NCBI GenBank assembly: GCA_036850595.1
Contig: CM072154.1
Coordinates: forward strand, 19,351,330 to 19,415,329
Length of the DNA: 64,000 nt
Origin: Rhyacichthys aspro
Taxonomy: Eukaryota > Chordata > Actinopteri > Gobiiformes > Rhyacichthyidae
Direction of reading: 5' to 3'
The notes under the pieces are model-generated. The model searched no databases, had not been told where the DNA came from, and was given only the letters and a program-made list of their open reading frames with translations. Positions 37,501 through 49,300 of this stretch are shown in pieces; the first letter of the stretch is position 1; each line of letters opens with the position of its first letter. The position numbers and the translations under genes are program-made.

Positions 37501-38190
37501 CATCACGCCGTTCTGAGTACACGCCTCCACGATCGCTGTGCAGTCTTCAGCTGTCGTCTGAATGTGTTGAATGAAAAGCAAAGGAAAAGAAGCGATAAGG
37601 GCAAATATTTAAATGCTTGTGGTATTAAGAGTTCAGATCATTTACGGTGCTCATGAAATTAATGCTGACACTCACTGCCATCGGTTTCTCCAAAAGAATA
37701 TGATACCCCTTTTTTGCAAAGGCCACTGCAGGATCCTTAAGAAAACAAACACTTGGGTAAATGCAGGCATTAAATATAATCTATATACTCTATGATAGTT
37801 TCCCTGTCACATTACCTTATGAAGGCGGTCTGGAGTGCATATTAAAGCAGCATCTGCAAACTTCTCTCGTTCAGCCATACTCTGCCAGTCTTCAAATACA
37901 TTCTCATCTGGAATTTTGTGTCTCTGCTGAAGTTTTGTGCAGGCAAATTTTCTCGGATCAGCCACTCCCACAACCTGAATCGGGGAAATTAGCAGTATGT
38001 GATCACTTAAAGCACAAGAGGATTTTAGAAAACAGTGTCTGAAATGGTCATCTGTAATTACTGTAATATTAGACAAACATATGCAGCCTTTCCTGACCTT
38101 CACACGATCAGGATGGATGGATGCAAAGTGGGAGTAGTTTTCACCTCGAGAGCCAGCCCCCACCACGATGACACTGACCTGGGAAGTCAT
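34596..38190 (-). CDS. Gfo/Idh/MocA-family NAD(P)-dependent oxidoreductase
   Basis: Twelve phase-consistent coding exons give 427 aa: 38190-38098, 37974-37816, 37735-37676, 37557-37450, 37360-37304, 36992-36862, 36646-36592, 36402-36310, 36229-36095, 35509-35408, 35317-35156, 34724-34596. Residues 5-40 begin a Rossmann fold (VSVIVVGAGSRG, glycine motif 11-16). The family signature LLEKPMA puts the conserved EKP lysine at 101. K187 and HDID (190-193) lie where this family keeps its active-site residues. A CX2CX5C group (C229, C232, C238; CLDCAIEPHCPYSA) follows, and the C-terminal half fits the family's substrate/oligomer domain. It probably oxidises or reduces a sugar or cyclitol with NAD(P); the substrate is unknown. 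It is not GFOD1/2, DHDH or BLVRA and most resembles bacterial YteT-like proteins. An acceptor at 38206 pairs with a non-coding exon ending at 39129. No break is seen. Confidence 0.93.
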
Positions 38191-38251
38191 TTTGGAGCCC
38201 TGTGAACTTTGGCAAAAATAAAAGTTAGACACAACCTCAAGATATTGTTCA

Positions 38252-38560
38252 GTAGGGGTGTGACACAAGGTATTGTGAGATGAAAACATGATAAGATTTC
38301 GTGTTGAGGTGAAAAGCTGTCTCATGATATCAGCTGATGAAGTGTGAGGGTGAAATTAGTATTCAAGATGCCCTCAACACTTTTGAATCATCTGTGGCAA
38401 CATTTTGCTTTTCCGGTAGAAATAAGAATCTGAGAAATAGTGATAGACACAAACAATATGTAAACATTTTAAGAAAACAATGGTGCACACTGTGGCAAAC
38501 AGCAGCACTATGTAAAGACACAAAACAACCACAACTTAAACCAGCCAGGCCTGGAAATAA
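38252..38560 (+). repeat. Interspersed repeat, copy 2
   Basis: Inverted counterpart of 14383-14670, lying in the 5' UTR intron of the oxidoreductase gene. It begins gtaggggtgtgacacaagg and ends ccaggcctggaaata. The copies differ by scattered substitutions and small indels, so both are old. Confidence 0.8.
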
Positions 38561-39128
38561 TTATTCCCTACAGTAAATAGCTGTCATTTTATTTTAAACT
38601 GAACACTTAAAACCTAACACGAAACTACATCAATGTCCATTTAAATATCTGGTCTATGTTGTTGAGAAATGGTTCAAACAATGTTTATTAAAAATCTCAC
38701 TCTAACTCTGCTTTCTTCACCAAATACTAACCTCCCTTTCAGACTACACTGATGTTCACTGGTTTTTATTCCAGTGTATCCTCCAATGGTTTTGGTACAG
38801 GAGCCGTGGTAACACAAAGCCTGTGTCATTGCTCCTGTCTCTTTCTCCAAACTGTGAGTCTGCTGACATTTACCTACTACAGAGAATAACACCTACAGTC
38901 TAGGTATCTCATAACCCCATTTCACAAATCACTGAACTAAAATCCTTGTTATACCCAAACCATAGGCAACAAATAAAGAGAAATGTGGTTTAAAATAGCC
39001 TAATTGATATTTTCAGATAGAGGAAAACTGTATAGTCTGATAGTCTGGGTCAGAGTAGTTCAAATGTCACTTTCAGGTTACAAGATAATACAGATAGTGG
39101 TCGCTAATGTAGATTTTCATATATTCAC
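38561..39128. other. Remainder of oxidoreductase 5' UTR intron
   Basis: No exon seen between the repeat and the donor at 39128-39127. Confidence 0.5.
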
Positions 39129-39300
39129 CTGTTTTGTCCCATAGAGCAGCCCAGTCCTTATGCCTCTCTTCCGCGTTGGTCCTTTTTGTCAGGATCGCCC
39201 ATCGAGTGGTGAAATATAAAGTGTAAAAGAGCAGCAGAGGACTGACACCGGAGAAACATCAACAGACACACTTCCTCGATGACTCTAAAGAATCCTAAAG
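39129..39300 (-). promoter_or_regulatory. Probable non-coding first exon and promoter of the oxidoreductase gene
   Basis: On the minus strand the sequence reads ...gggacaaaacag followed by gtgaat, a good donor at 39129. It matches the acceptor at 38206, 16 bases before the start codon. The transcription start is unknown; the 39300 boundary is approximate. It lies about 1 kb from the taf10 start on the opposite strand. Confidence 0.5.
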
Positions 39301-39779
39301 ATGCACACTGCCTCCTTGTGGTGCATACTGAGCAGTACCTCGTGCTGCATTCATTGTTGCACAATGCATGCAATTTGATATTAAAGACACACAGCCACAT
39401 ATGATTAATACAACCATGATTGTAAAAAATATATACATTTCAAGGGCCATACATAATGACTAGCATTGATTTATGATATTAAAATAAATAAATAAATAAA
39501 TAAAGTTTACTAAATGCAGTTTGCAGAAATGGATCTACAGAAGAAATTACTGAGAGAATTTCTTTTGTGTGTTTCGTTTTTATCGTTTAATTGTATATAT
39601 ATTGGATTGCATAAGTACTCTGTCAAGTGTCCTTTTGCTTTTGATTCATTTACTGCATTTATTCAGTTTTGTGTTTGCGTTATCATTAATTGTTTATTGT
39701 CGTTTTGCTTGTTTTTGTGCTGTAAGAGCCAGTTTAACGTTTTACAGAGCTAATCAATTTAATAAATAGGTCTTTGCAG
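39301..39779. other. Spacer between divergent genes
   Basis: AT-rich, with a short (AAAT)n run at about 39481-39503. No coding feature. Confidence 0.5.
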
Positions 39780-40131
39780 CATCATTGACAGTAAAGTTAA
39801 CTCGGACATTTCCGGCATTTTCCGTCAGGTTAGCCGATTACGCAAGTCACGTGACGTTCGTACGTAGCCCGAGGCGTGAGCTTTCCGCTGCGTTTGATGC
39901 TACCAACATTTTTTATAGACAGTAAACATCTTCTTAAAGGATTTTCTTTGTATCTGGCCTACAGTTGTGGCGTTCTTTTACAATCTTTTTTTTCTGAAGA
40001 CTCTTGCTAAATGAGCTAAATCATACCCAACATTGCTTTAGAGGCATTTTTGAACGATTTGTTAGCTCGTTAGCTAAGGTTAGCTCGTAAGCTAACTCTA
40101 CCGCTCAGCTGCTAAAGAACAACATAACAGC
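39780..40131 (+). promoter_or_regulatory. taf10 promoter and 5' UTR, with CACGTG palindrome
   Basis: GTCACGTGAC at 39846-39855 is a perfect 10-bp E-box palindrome of the USF/TFE3-TFEB (CLEAR) type. ETS-like ttccgg/ttccg motifs lie at about 39807-39825. This is typical of TATA-less housekeeping promoters. Closely spaced ttagct repeats occupy the probable 5' UTR (about 40058-40096). Confidence 0.55.
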
Positions 40132-41998
40132 ATGAATATGGAAAATCAGTCTGTCACAACCGGAGTATCATCCACGACGTCTTCAACTGCAAGTAACTGT
40201 ATCGCAAATGATAATGCACCAACCAATGATAGCAGTGTCCCGTCTGTCACGAGTAATGGTAACGTGTTTTTATTCGTTTTTATTGTGTTTTATGGAATAG
40301 CCCAACGTTTTACACTATTGGATTGTAGTTGTTTTGCATTGTTTCGCGAGAACTTGCACATTTCTGTACATTTTTTAGATCTTTTTGCTTGATATACCTC
40401 TTGTAACTTCTGCTGCTTGTTGCTGCTTTGGACTTCATTGATCCACAAAGGAAATTGCTTTGTCACAGGAGCTCACCGGAGCTCACAAACACAGATAACA
40501 CAAATAATACAATAATATAAAGCAAAAAATATGTATACAAGTATATTGGAAATATACTTGTATACATATTATCTGAAAGTAAATTGAATGCGCATTAAAC
40601 AGGAGATAGCATGTGTTGATTGGAAACTATCTGTAGCATTGCTCTCTACACTTTTTTTTACACCATCCTGTATGTGCTTTAGCTTTAGGATGGTTTGTTA
40701 CTTTAGTTATTTAATATGTTAGAGTTTTAGTGTATACTATATTTTATCGGGGAGGTCACATTAGACATTAGACTATTTGTACATAAATTCAAAGTATGTC
40801 TGAGTAAGCTGGTGATTTATTACATTATGTGTTGTACTAAGCACATAAATTCGTGTTGCAGCTTCAGCCTCAGCCGCCATGGTGACCCCATCATCGGACA
40901 CATCTGTCTCTAATGGCGTCTATGTTCCCGGTGGCATCACAAATGGAGATGTGAAGCCTGCAGTCTCCACCACTCCTCTGGCAGATTTTCTCATGCAGCT
41001 GGAAGATTACACTCCCACAGTAAGTCAACTTTGGATGATTGGATTATTTTCATCTGCATTGTCCATATTTGATTCAAAAATACAGTATGATTTTATGCAT
41101 CTGAGTAGTTAAAACACAAGAAAGCACCATTAAGAGCTCAGGACTGAAGCTTCCCATTGACTTTCTGTGTTTTCTTTTTAAGGATTTCGCTGAAAATTCA
41201 ATTAATTTAAAAGAATTTGATCATGTTTATGCATAAAAGTCATACTTATTCACTTTTCAAACCTATGTTTATTTTAAGGATGTAACTGTAATGGAATAAA
41301 GGTTATTAAATAGTTATAAAGTGTATCTATGATTTTTTTCAGATTCCTGATGCAGTAACAGGCTACTACCTCAACCGAGCTGGCTTTGAAGCCTCTGATC
41401 CAAGAATGTAAGTCTAACAGAATACATTATATTATGCTATTAAACACCAAATCAACTAAATGAATGTCAGTGTGACTAGTGGAATGTAGTCATGTATCTT
41501 CTGATATATTTTAATTTAATGAAACATTTACTATGCGAGAAAATTGTTATATTCAACCTCTTACATAGTGTGGTCTTGTGTCAGTGTGGAAGGAGACTAT
41601 ATCATCAGATTGATGGTAAACAAGAAAATAATTATGTTTCTTCTTACGACAGAATCCGGCTGATCTCGCTCGCCTCTCAGAAGTTCATCTCAGACATCGC
41701 TAATGATGCCCTGCAGTATTGTAAAATGAAAGGCACAGCTTCAACAAGCTCAAGAAGCAAGACAAAGGTTAGTGTTTACGTAAGATTTAAAACACGTTTC
41801 AGAAGATAGTTGCCCCACATTGGATTGTTAATTACACCTTTACATCTTTAAAGAAATTTGGGACTAACCTTTGGTCAGAACTAATTGTATTTGTGCTGTT
41901 TGTTTTAGGATAAGAAGTATACTCTGACAATGGAGGACTTAACGCCTGCTCTTTCAGAATATGGTGTCAACGTCAAGAAACCTTATTACTTTACATAG
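40132..41998 (+). CDS. taf10: TFIID/SAGA subunit TAF10
   Basis: Five coding exons, 40132-40258, 40862-41019, 41343-41407, 41653-41767 and 41909-41998, encode 184 aa with all phases consistent. The N-terminal 60-odd residues are Ser/Thr/Asn-rich and poorly conserved. The C-terminal part is the TAF10 histone-fold region: LADFLMQLEDYTPTIPDAV, then TGYYLNRAGFEASDPRI, IRLISLASQKFISDIANDAL, and the tail LTMEDLTPALSEYGVNV ending KKPYYFT. TAF10 pairs with TAF3 or TAF8 in TFIID and with SUPT7L in SAGA. Human TAF10 is longer (218 aa) because of its N-terminal tail. Two in-frame ATGs (MNM) lie at 40132 and 40138; either could start the protein. Confidence 0.97.
40433..40580. repeat. Interspersed repeat with perfect 19-bp palindrome
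   Basis: In taf10 intron 1. The block cattgatccacaaaggaaat with tgctttgtcacaggagctc is a recurrent fish repeat end. It runs into a perfect inverted repeat: arms 40529-40547 and 40551-40569 around gga. The family is not identified; the segment at 43682 shares the first block. Confidence 0.55.
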
Positions 41999-42174
41999 GA
42001 CTGACTCCTCTCTCTCTAACCCATTAGAGCCTGTTAATTTGTTTTGCTAAATGTTTCATTTTGATCTTGGTGCTTTAGTAAAGCTTTGACAAAAATCTTT
42101 GAAGTCGCTCTGCCATTTTTTGCAGAAACATTTCTATATTTTGTTAAACTGTAAAAACAGTGTTTTAGTGTGAA

Positions 42175-42180
42175 AATAAA
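42175..42180 (+). terminator. taf10 poly(A) signal
   Basis: AATAAA, 177 bases after the taf10 stop codon. Confidence 0.7.
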
Positions 42181-43200
42181 AGCCCAAATTAAAAATGTTT
42201 TGGCTCAAGATCTTGATATAGACTGTAGAGCATCAGATCATTTCACTGCAAACCCATTTTTTTCAAAAATAAACAGATTTTATCTCAAACTTTGTCATTT
42301 TTTTAAATTAAATTCTTATTTATATATATTTTATATAGCTAAGTCCATATATAGCTGCTTCTAGGAGCTCCAAATTTTCTCCCGATGGTTCACACCTTTT
42401 TTATACACTTCATTTAATAGCCAAATACCTTCATAACTTCACATTTCATCAGAGTTCCAACAGAATTACACAACAACATAGAGAATTTCATGACACAAAC
42501 TCATTTTTACATCTCTAAAAACAGCAGTTAAAGTGGTGGGTAGCCAGGCTGTACACAGGATAATAGAAGTATTGAGTTTGTCAGGGTGAGTGGGGCTCTG
42601 TAAATGTAAACTGGAAATTTAATTCTAGACCAAAACCCAAAGTAGACCAGACTTATGAGCAATACTATTACTGTGATGCTGATGTGTCTATGTGTAACAG
42701 CAGAAACCTTATACTCCTTTTTCTCATATAAGGGACATCCCTTTCTGAGGCTCTCTAAATTCCCTAGCTTTAAGCCCAAATTGGGTTTTTGGGGAGTTCT
42801 TGACACATCCTGGCTGGGAACTATAAGGATAAGATTCTCTATTATAGTCTTTACTACTCTACTCTGTGAAGCAACACTGAAATATGAGGCTGTACAAATG
42901 TATCGTGGACTGACAGAAGAATGAAGCAGAGCACCCATAGGCAAACTTCTTTTCAGTTCTCTGAGGTCAAGCCAAAGGAGGCAAATAAAGTGTAACAGAA
43001 ACACATCCAAATTTTAATTAGATTCAGCGCAAAATATAACCCCAACACTAAAAATACCAAGCTCATTCAAAAACAATAGACCAAAATAAAACGCTTAATA
43101 ACGCTAAAACAGATCAGGAGCTTGAAATATGGGTCCTCTGGGAACAAAGAGATTGTGAAACACTGCTATAATGGTTTACCGACGATTTATATCCATTAAT
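42181..43200. other. Intergenic between taf10 and ppih
   Basis: No supported gene. A 160-codon open frame on the minus strand (43010-42528) includes a hydrophobic run (ISITVIVLLISLVYFGFW). It has no family resemblance, splice partners or promoter that I can identify. Confidence 0.45.
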
Positions 43201-43378
43201 TTGCGCCAGCGTCTATCGCGATTGATCTAGTTTGTCCGTTTTGGAGTGCCGTAGCTAGTGTACTCCCGGCCACCGTAGGAGTTTGAGCGCATATCTTCCA
43301 TGTTCAAACGTCGGCGTGTGGAAGGGCTCATCCATTGTATAAATCACAACTTTGTTGGGTAAAAGAGTTATATTTAAG
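43201..43378 (+). promoter_or_regulatory. ppih promoter and 5' UTR
   Basis: A short CpG-containing stretch (gcgccagcgtctatcgcg, ctcccggccaccg, aaacgtcggcg) stands out from AT-rich surroundings and ends at the ppih start codon. No TATA box is evident. Confidence 0.5.
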
Positions 43379-46300
43379 ATGTCTGTTCAGCCTTCAAACC
43401 CGAATAACCCCGTGGTTTTCTTCGACATCACAATCGGAGGTCAGGTGAGTGAAATAAACAACACTGAGCTAACACCGGCTAATGCTCACTTTACGACACA
43501 CTGGATAAGAGACAGTAAACTCACCTGTTCACCTGCTCCGAGGGCTAAAAACACAATATATGAAGACACCTGGCGTGATAAAATAGTAATAGAAAAAGTG
43601 GAGTATCTCAGTCACTCTCAAAAGTATTAGCCATGCACAGATAATAATATAATTTAAGGCAAGTGACACAATTACAAACTAGATTAGACTTTATTTATCC
43701 CACAAAGGGGAAATTCACATTTGACGGCAGTTCACACATGCAAACGTACAAAAATAAGAGTTGGAAAATATAAAAAAAGCATGCAATAAAAGTATATAGC
43801 AAATTTGAAATATAGAATAGAAAAATATAAAGAAATCTCTAAAAGGTGCATCCAGGTAAAGTTAAATATAAAAAGAATACTCTATAATACAGTACAAACC
43901 CGATTTAGAGAAAAAGAAAGAAATATTACAAATGGAGACGGGAATAAGTGCAGAAATTCTCCAATGTTTGATGTATGTGTGATCATGGCTGGGCTTTCTT
44001 ATTTTACTTAGAGTTAATATCCTTGTGGGATAAATACAAAAACAACACAAATGAGACAAATAAATCTATCTGTTATCTGTCTGTTAAAAAACACAAGACA
44101 ATGATGAAAAATTAATTGAAACAGGAACTTGTTTTTTACTTTACTTTTTACTATGTAAAAAATGAAACCTTTAATTTAGCCCTAAACACTTGCTCCAGTC
44201 AAATTATACTGTGTAGATTGTTTCTTCTTGAGGTCTTTATAAGTAAATAGTGCTTTGTCTTGGCTATTTCCTTTTTTGTACGAAATGGATTTTAGTTTAG
44301 AAAAAAAACAAACAAACAGAATATTGACATATGGAATAATAATAATAAGATAAGCCCAATTCATGCATATTTTTACAGCAGTTTATTCAGCTTTGTCACA
44401 ACTGATCCCTCATAATCTACTTTACTATTATTCCCACTTGTCACAGTTTGTACATATTAGCTGTTTTAACCAGCCACATCAGTTTAAGCACTTTTAAGGC
44501 AAACAAAAATGTGCCAGTAATCATAATATTACAGTTACTTTGAGATGCTGTGTTTATAATATGAGCCGATGAGACAAGAGCAGAAAGGACGCATTTACAA
44601 AACAGCCTTTATTTAATGTAACTCCTCGACTGTTTACGTTGTCAAAGTATTGCATCAAATTGCATTTTTAGATTTAAACAAAGTCTGGGAGAAGACTGAC
44701 TAGGACTATTCAGGCAAAAGCTGTGTTCAAAACAAATGTGGTAAGTGCTGCTGCAAGGTCAAATGAACAGACCAGTGACACCAGTGACACCAGTGGAAAA
44801 GTGAGTTTTATTTAACAAAGTTTTTCTTACTGTTATAACAGATATTTGCTTATGGTGCATTTACCTAAAAAAAGAAAAATAGAGTTAAATCAGTTATACA
44901 AATTGCAGTATTTTTCCTAATTTTTCCTTATACCATTCTGTATTGTATGGTATTCATTTTCTTTTCTACAAACATCACATTAGTCAAATTACCAGTGTAT
45001 CTCAATTCAGCAAATAATGAAAGAGCTAAAACGTACAGCGTAACTAAGAAAATACAGTTAAACAGGCTTATATTTGTTTTTGAGTTGTGTCCAGTGTAAC
45101 CTACAAAGGCAGCAGGGCGTGTTGCTCTTATCCCTGGATGAAATGCTTTAACTAACAAATATATTTAACTAAAGGATCAAAAGATAATTGATCAGACTTA
45201 AAAAAGCAGCAGTGATTGCAGTTAATTAATGCCCGCTCAGACGCCTGTTATTTCAAGTCATCAAATGTACAATGTTAATTATTAATGCCGAGATTACAAC
45301 CAATATTTACACCCTACAGTTACCACTATAGTAAGTTTTAGTAAGTCAGTAGTTTTGTCACAACTCACAATCCAGAAAAGACTCATTCAAAGGAACAAAC
45401 TAAATGCATTAAAAGACATTTATTCAGCACATTTTACAAAAAAACATTACAAATATGTAGAAAATAGATAATTTAGTGATTTAGAAAATACATTTAACAA
45501 CCTTTTTTAAAATTACAGTATACATAGTGAACAGTCAGAAGTATTGCACATTTCTCATTGGCACTTCTGTGACGTGAGATGTGGCTTAGCAAATTCACTG
45601 ACAGCCATTACACAACACAACCCCTGTTTTGTTTTGTTTTTTTTAATTCATAGATGTTTTAGTATGTTGTCTGTTTTTCAAGCAAATATCTAACTAACTT
45701 CATCAGCTGTGCGGCCTACACCTGGAAGAGTGAGTCGCCCAAAATGTAAAAAAAAACCTTGAAGTCCTCCCAGTTTTTGTTTTCAGAAAGCTGCAAAACA
45801 ACCTGAAAACATTGATTCCAGGAGTGTGTACAGCTCCTGACATTACTTCACAAGAGAGTTACCGAAAAGACTGATCCTTTTAGTTTCACTTCCAGGCATC
45901 ATATTTCGCTGTTCTCAGTCTTTGGTGCAGCAGTTAATTGTTTGCTTTTCTCTTCATTTCGTCAAACGTAAAACAGACCGTTTCCTTTTTCCTTCGAGGG
46001 GTTAAACACAGCCACAGGCAGCTGCTGGGCCTTTGTGCCTGTGCTTAAGTGCCAGTAAACCTGCCATAAGCAAATATTTTCAGGTAAACTGTTGTACGGT
46101 CCTTGAGTGTCGCTCCTCAGCCAGAACAGTGTCCCGGCCAGTACACTGTTCAAGCACTGCACCCAGAGGAGGTTGACGCTAATGTAGGCCGGAACTCCGA
46201 AGTCAAACACCACACAGGCCGAGGTCACTGCGAGGTACGGCATCCAGAACACGCAGAAGCCCAGAGTCAGGCTGAGCCACATTGGCGGACGTGGCACAGT

Positions 46301-49300
46301 TATCTCCTGGAAACTCTCCTTTGTGCATTTAGAGTCCGTGTCTGGTGTTAAAATGAGTCTAAGGTCACTTGTTTGAGTCTTTCCAGTCTCTCCTCTTGCC
46401 TCTGAAAGCTGGTCGGCTTCTTTAACCCACTGAGGAATCATCGGCCAATAGGGCAGCAGGGCACAAGCCGTAAATGTAAAAAGCATTACCACTGAGCTTG
46501 AGACTACCTTCGACTCTTGTGTTTCACAAACCAAATATCTCACTTTTGTGTTTTGCTCCAGCAGTGTAGCTTGAACTGAGTCAAAGGAGTAAAACCCTGA
46601 CACAATCCACAGCAGCAAAGTCAGGACAGCATTCCTCAATAGTTTGCAGTGTCTGTGTCCAGCGCAGGTGTCTTCTAGATAGTAGTCCAACACACTCAGA
46701 CACATCATGGGCAACGGCAGCGCTGAATATGCAGCTGAGAAATGCGCCATGAAATAGCAGAGGGTCATGTGCGACGTATGGACCTCCAGCCACACTGTCG
46801 AGACCATGAACAACACGAGTATGAGGTCGGCGAGGACAATAGACAGACTGCACAAGTTTAAAAAGGACGTGAGCGGCTTCAGGCCGCACAGGTACAAGGT
46901 GCCGCCGTCCAGACACACTTTGAGCAGCATCAGCAACAGAAACTGAGAGGTGTTGTCGAGGTGACAGCTGCCCTCTTCATTCATCTGCTCGATAATGGCC
47001 AGCATTTTGCCACCGGATACTTCCATATGGATTATTTCAGCTTTTAGTTCTCTGTGAAGATAAATAAAAAACTTAAGTAACAATATGTCAGGCAGCAGCA
47101 CAATATGAGGAAAACACGCGGCATGTGAGAACAAGACTTCTATTTATTTTTATTTATTAGACTGATGTTTGAATTTGCTTTCTTTTGCACTTCTTTTTTT
47201 AAATAATTTAGTCGTGCCACATTTTGAATCATAGATCGCTTTAATCATGCAAAGCAGCAAATGTCTGTTACTGCAATACAAGTACTTATTTGTGACACTT
47301 TATATGCATATTGTTGTCCATATTGATATAACCATTTATATTGCAGTACACTATTGGACTAAAAGAGACAATGCTGCTGCAAAGACTGATACTTCTCGAT
47401 GAATATTATCTGTTTTTAAGTTATCAATGTAAATAAGTGTTGATGTGGCAACAGCATATAAGAATGACAATTGAACCTTGAAAGAGCTATTCTCATATTT
47501 CATCTTAACAAATACACAGCAAACTAAACCAATGGGTATCCTTTTAAGCTCCATATTTGTGCTAAAACCTGAAAAATCTTGCAACATACAGAGCAGAACA
47601 TTTTGTCTAATAATGAATACTTAGTTTCAGAGAGCAAGGACAAACAGAAACCACCTCAAAATGTTATAAACTGTTAGATTAGAGTTGTAGTCAAGACCTC
47701 ACTATCTGAGACCAGTTTGTGACTGAGATGTAGTGGGTCAAGGCCAAGAAAATAAGAAATTAAAAACTATAGGCTTGATTATAGGCTTACCATAAAACGT
47801 GTTCTTTGTCCGTTTTAAGACCGTTTGAGACTATTTTCATGTTCATTTTGCTAGTTCCATATGTACTGAACCTTTTAGAGCCAAATGTAAAGCAGAAATG
47901 TCAGTAACTGTCATCTCACTGTGTTACTTAAGAACAGGGGAACAGTTACTTTCCTTTTCAGCGTCTGCCTACTGACATTTGTAAATAGTTATCATTAGTT
48001 ACAATTAGAGGTACTCTACATGTTGCACATTTTTAATCTGTATGATTCTATGCTACATTATCAAGTAAAGTTCAGCTGTATCAACTGTATGCTTTAGTAA
48101 GTAATAAATGAAGAAGGTGATATAAGAGCAAGTCTAAAGCCAGTACCTGTGTCCCAGTGCAGAGTTGTCCGTGGAGGCTGTGCTGTAGCAGGCCTTAGAG
48201 CAGGTGCATGCTTCCTGTCTTCCTTTCACTGTGTTCTGTGACAGTCGTCAGGTGGACCAGCTCCCTTTCACTCACTTTGACCCCTCCTCCTCTTTTTCCT
48301 GGAGCCAATGCAAACAACTGATGGGCCACACCTGTGACTTCAAGGAAGCTTGGCTGTTTTGTCTCCAGTTTGTCCCATTGGTGGCTGTTGAGGCTGGTGT
48401 AGGTAACCCCTAAAGACAGACACACAGTTCCCGTTTAACAATACCAGGTATTTGACACCACGCCCTGGTATTGGTGTGTTTGCGTCGATGCGTTACACCT
48501 GAAACCTAAAGAGCTTTCAGAGCTGGACAGCAGGTGGAGGTTTACATACTGGAAATACTTGTCCATAGAGCTACCTTATTGTTTTATAGGGTTAGTCCAG
48601 TGTAGAAAAACTGAATCACATTAATTACACACACTGCTGTTACTTCCTGTTCTTTTGGCCACATTAGTCATTTTAGGATTTTAATGGACTTTGAGTTTGT
48701 ATTTTTGACAGGATTATTGGTTAAAGCTGTTTTATTAGTGTCTTTTTAGGCGTTGATGCTCTTGTCTCATCAGCTCATTTTAAAAGAATGGTTGAAACTG
48801 TGGTGTATCCTTTTATAACAACTGAGCTATGAGAACTTCAAAACTCAATGTGCAAATGCAAATGTAATTTAAGGTAGGTTTACAAGCCCTAGACTGGCTG
48901 TTTATTTGAATGACCACAATGTGGGTCCAGTGTGTCTGGACCAAAAAATACTCAACATAAGTGATAAATTATATATTTCGTGGAAAAAATAAAACAAAAA
49001 CTGGACCACATATTGAAATGAACACTGAAGTGGTTAAATAAAATTCTCAATTGGACTGACCTCCTTTACTGTCCTTCCTCCTGTCTGCTTCTCCAAAGTG
49101 ACAGAGACTAGTTACTGTGGGGAATAAATTACCTGTCTGATAAAACCACAAAAATACTGAGCTTTTAATGGGATTAAAATAAGATTTTGAAACTAAAAGC
49201 TGTTGGTGTCTTTACAGATTTATCCTGATAGACTTTTGCTCTAGATCCAGCTCCTAGGAACTCAACTGGGTTTTTTTCCCCTCACTGCTTCCTTATCAGA

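Noticed and set aside
43352..43378. Extended start for ppih
   Set aside because: The upstream frame has no ATG, only TTG codons. The family N-terminus fits the ATG at 43379.
47027..47134. Longer N-terminus for the GPCR (390-codon frame)
   Set aside because: A clear splice acceptor at 47052 cuts the frame. The extra residues upstream of it are intron, and the first exonic ATG is at 47026.
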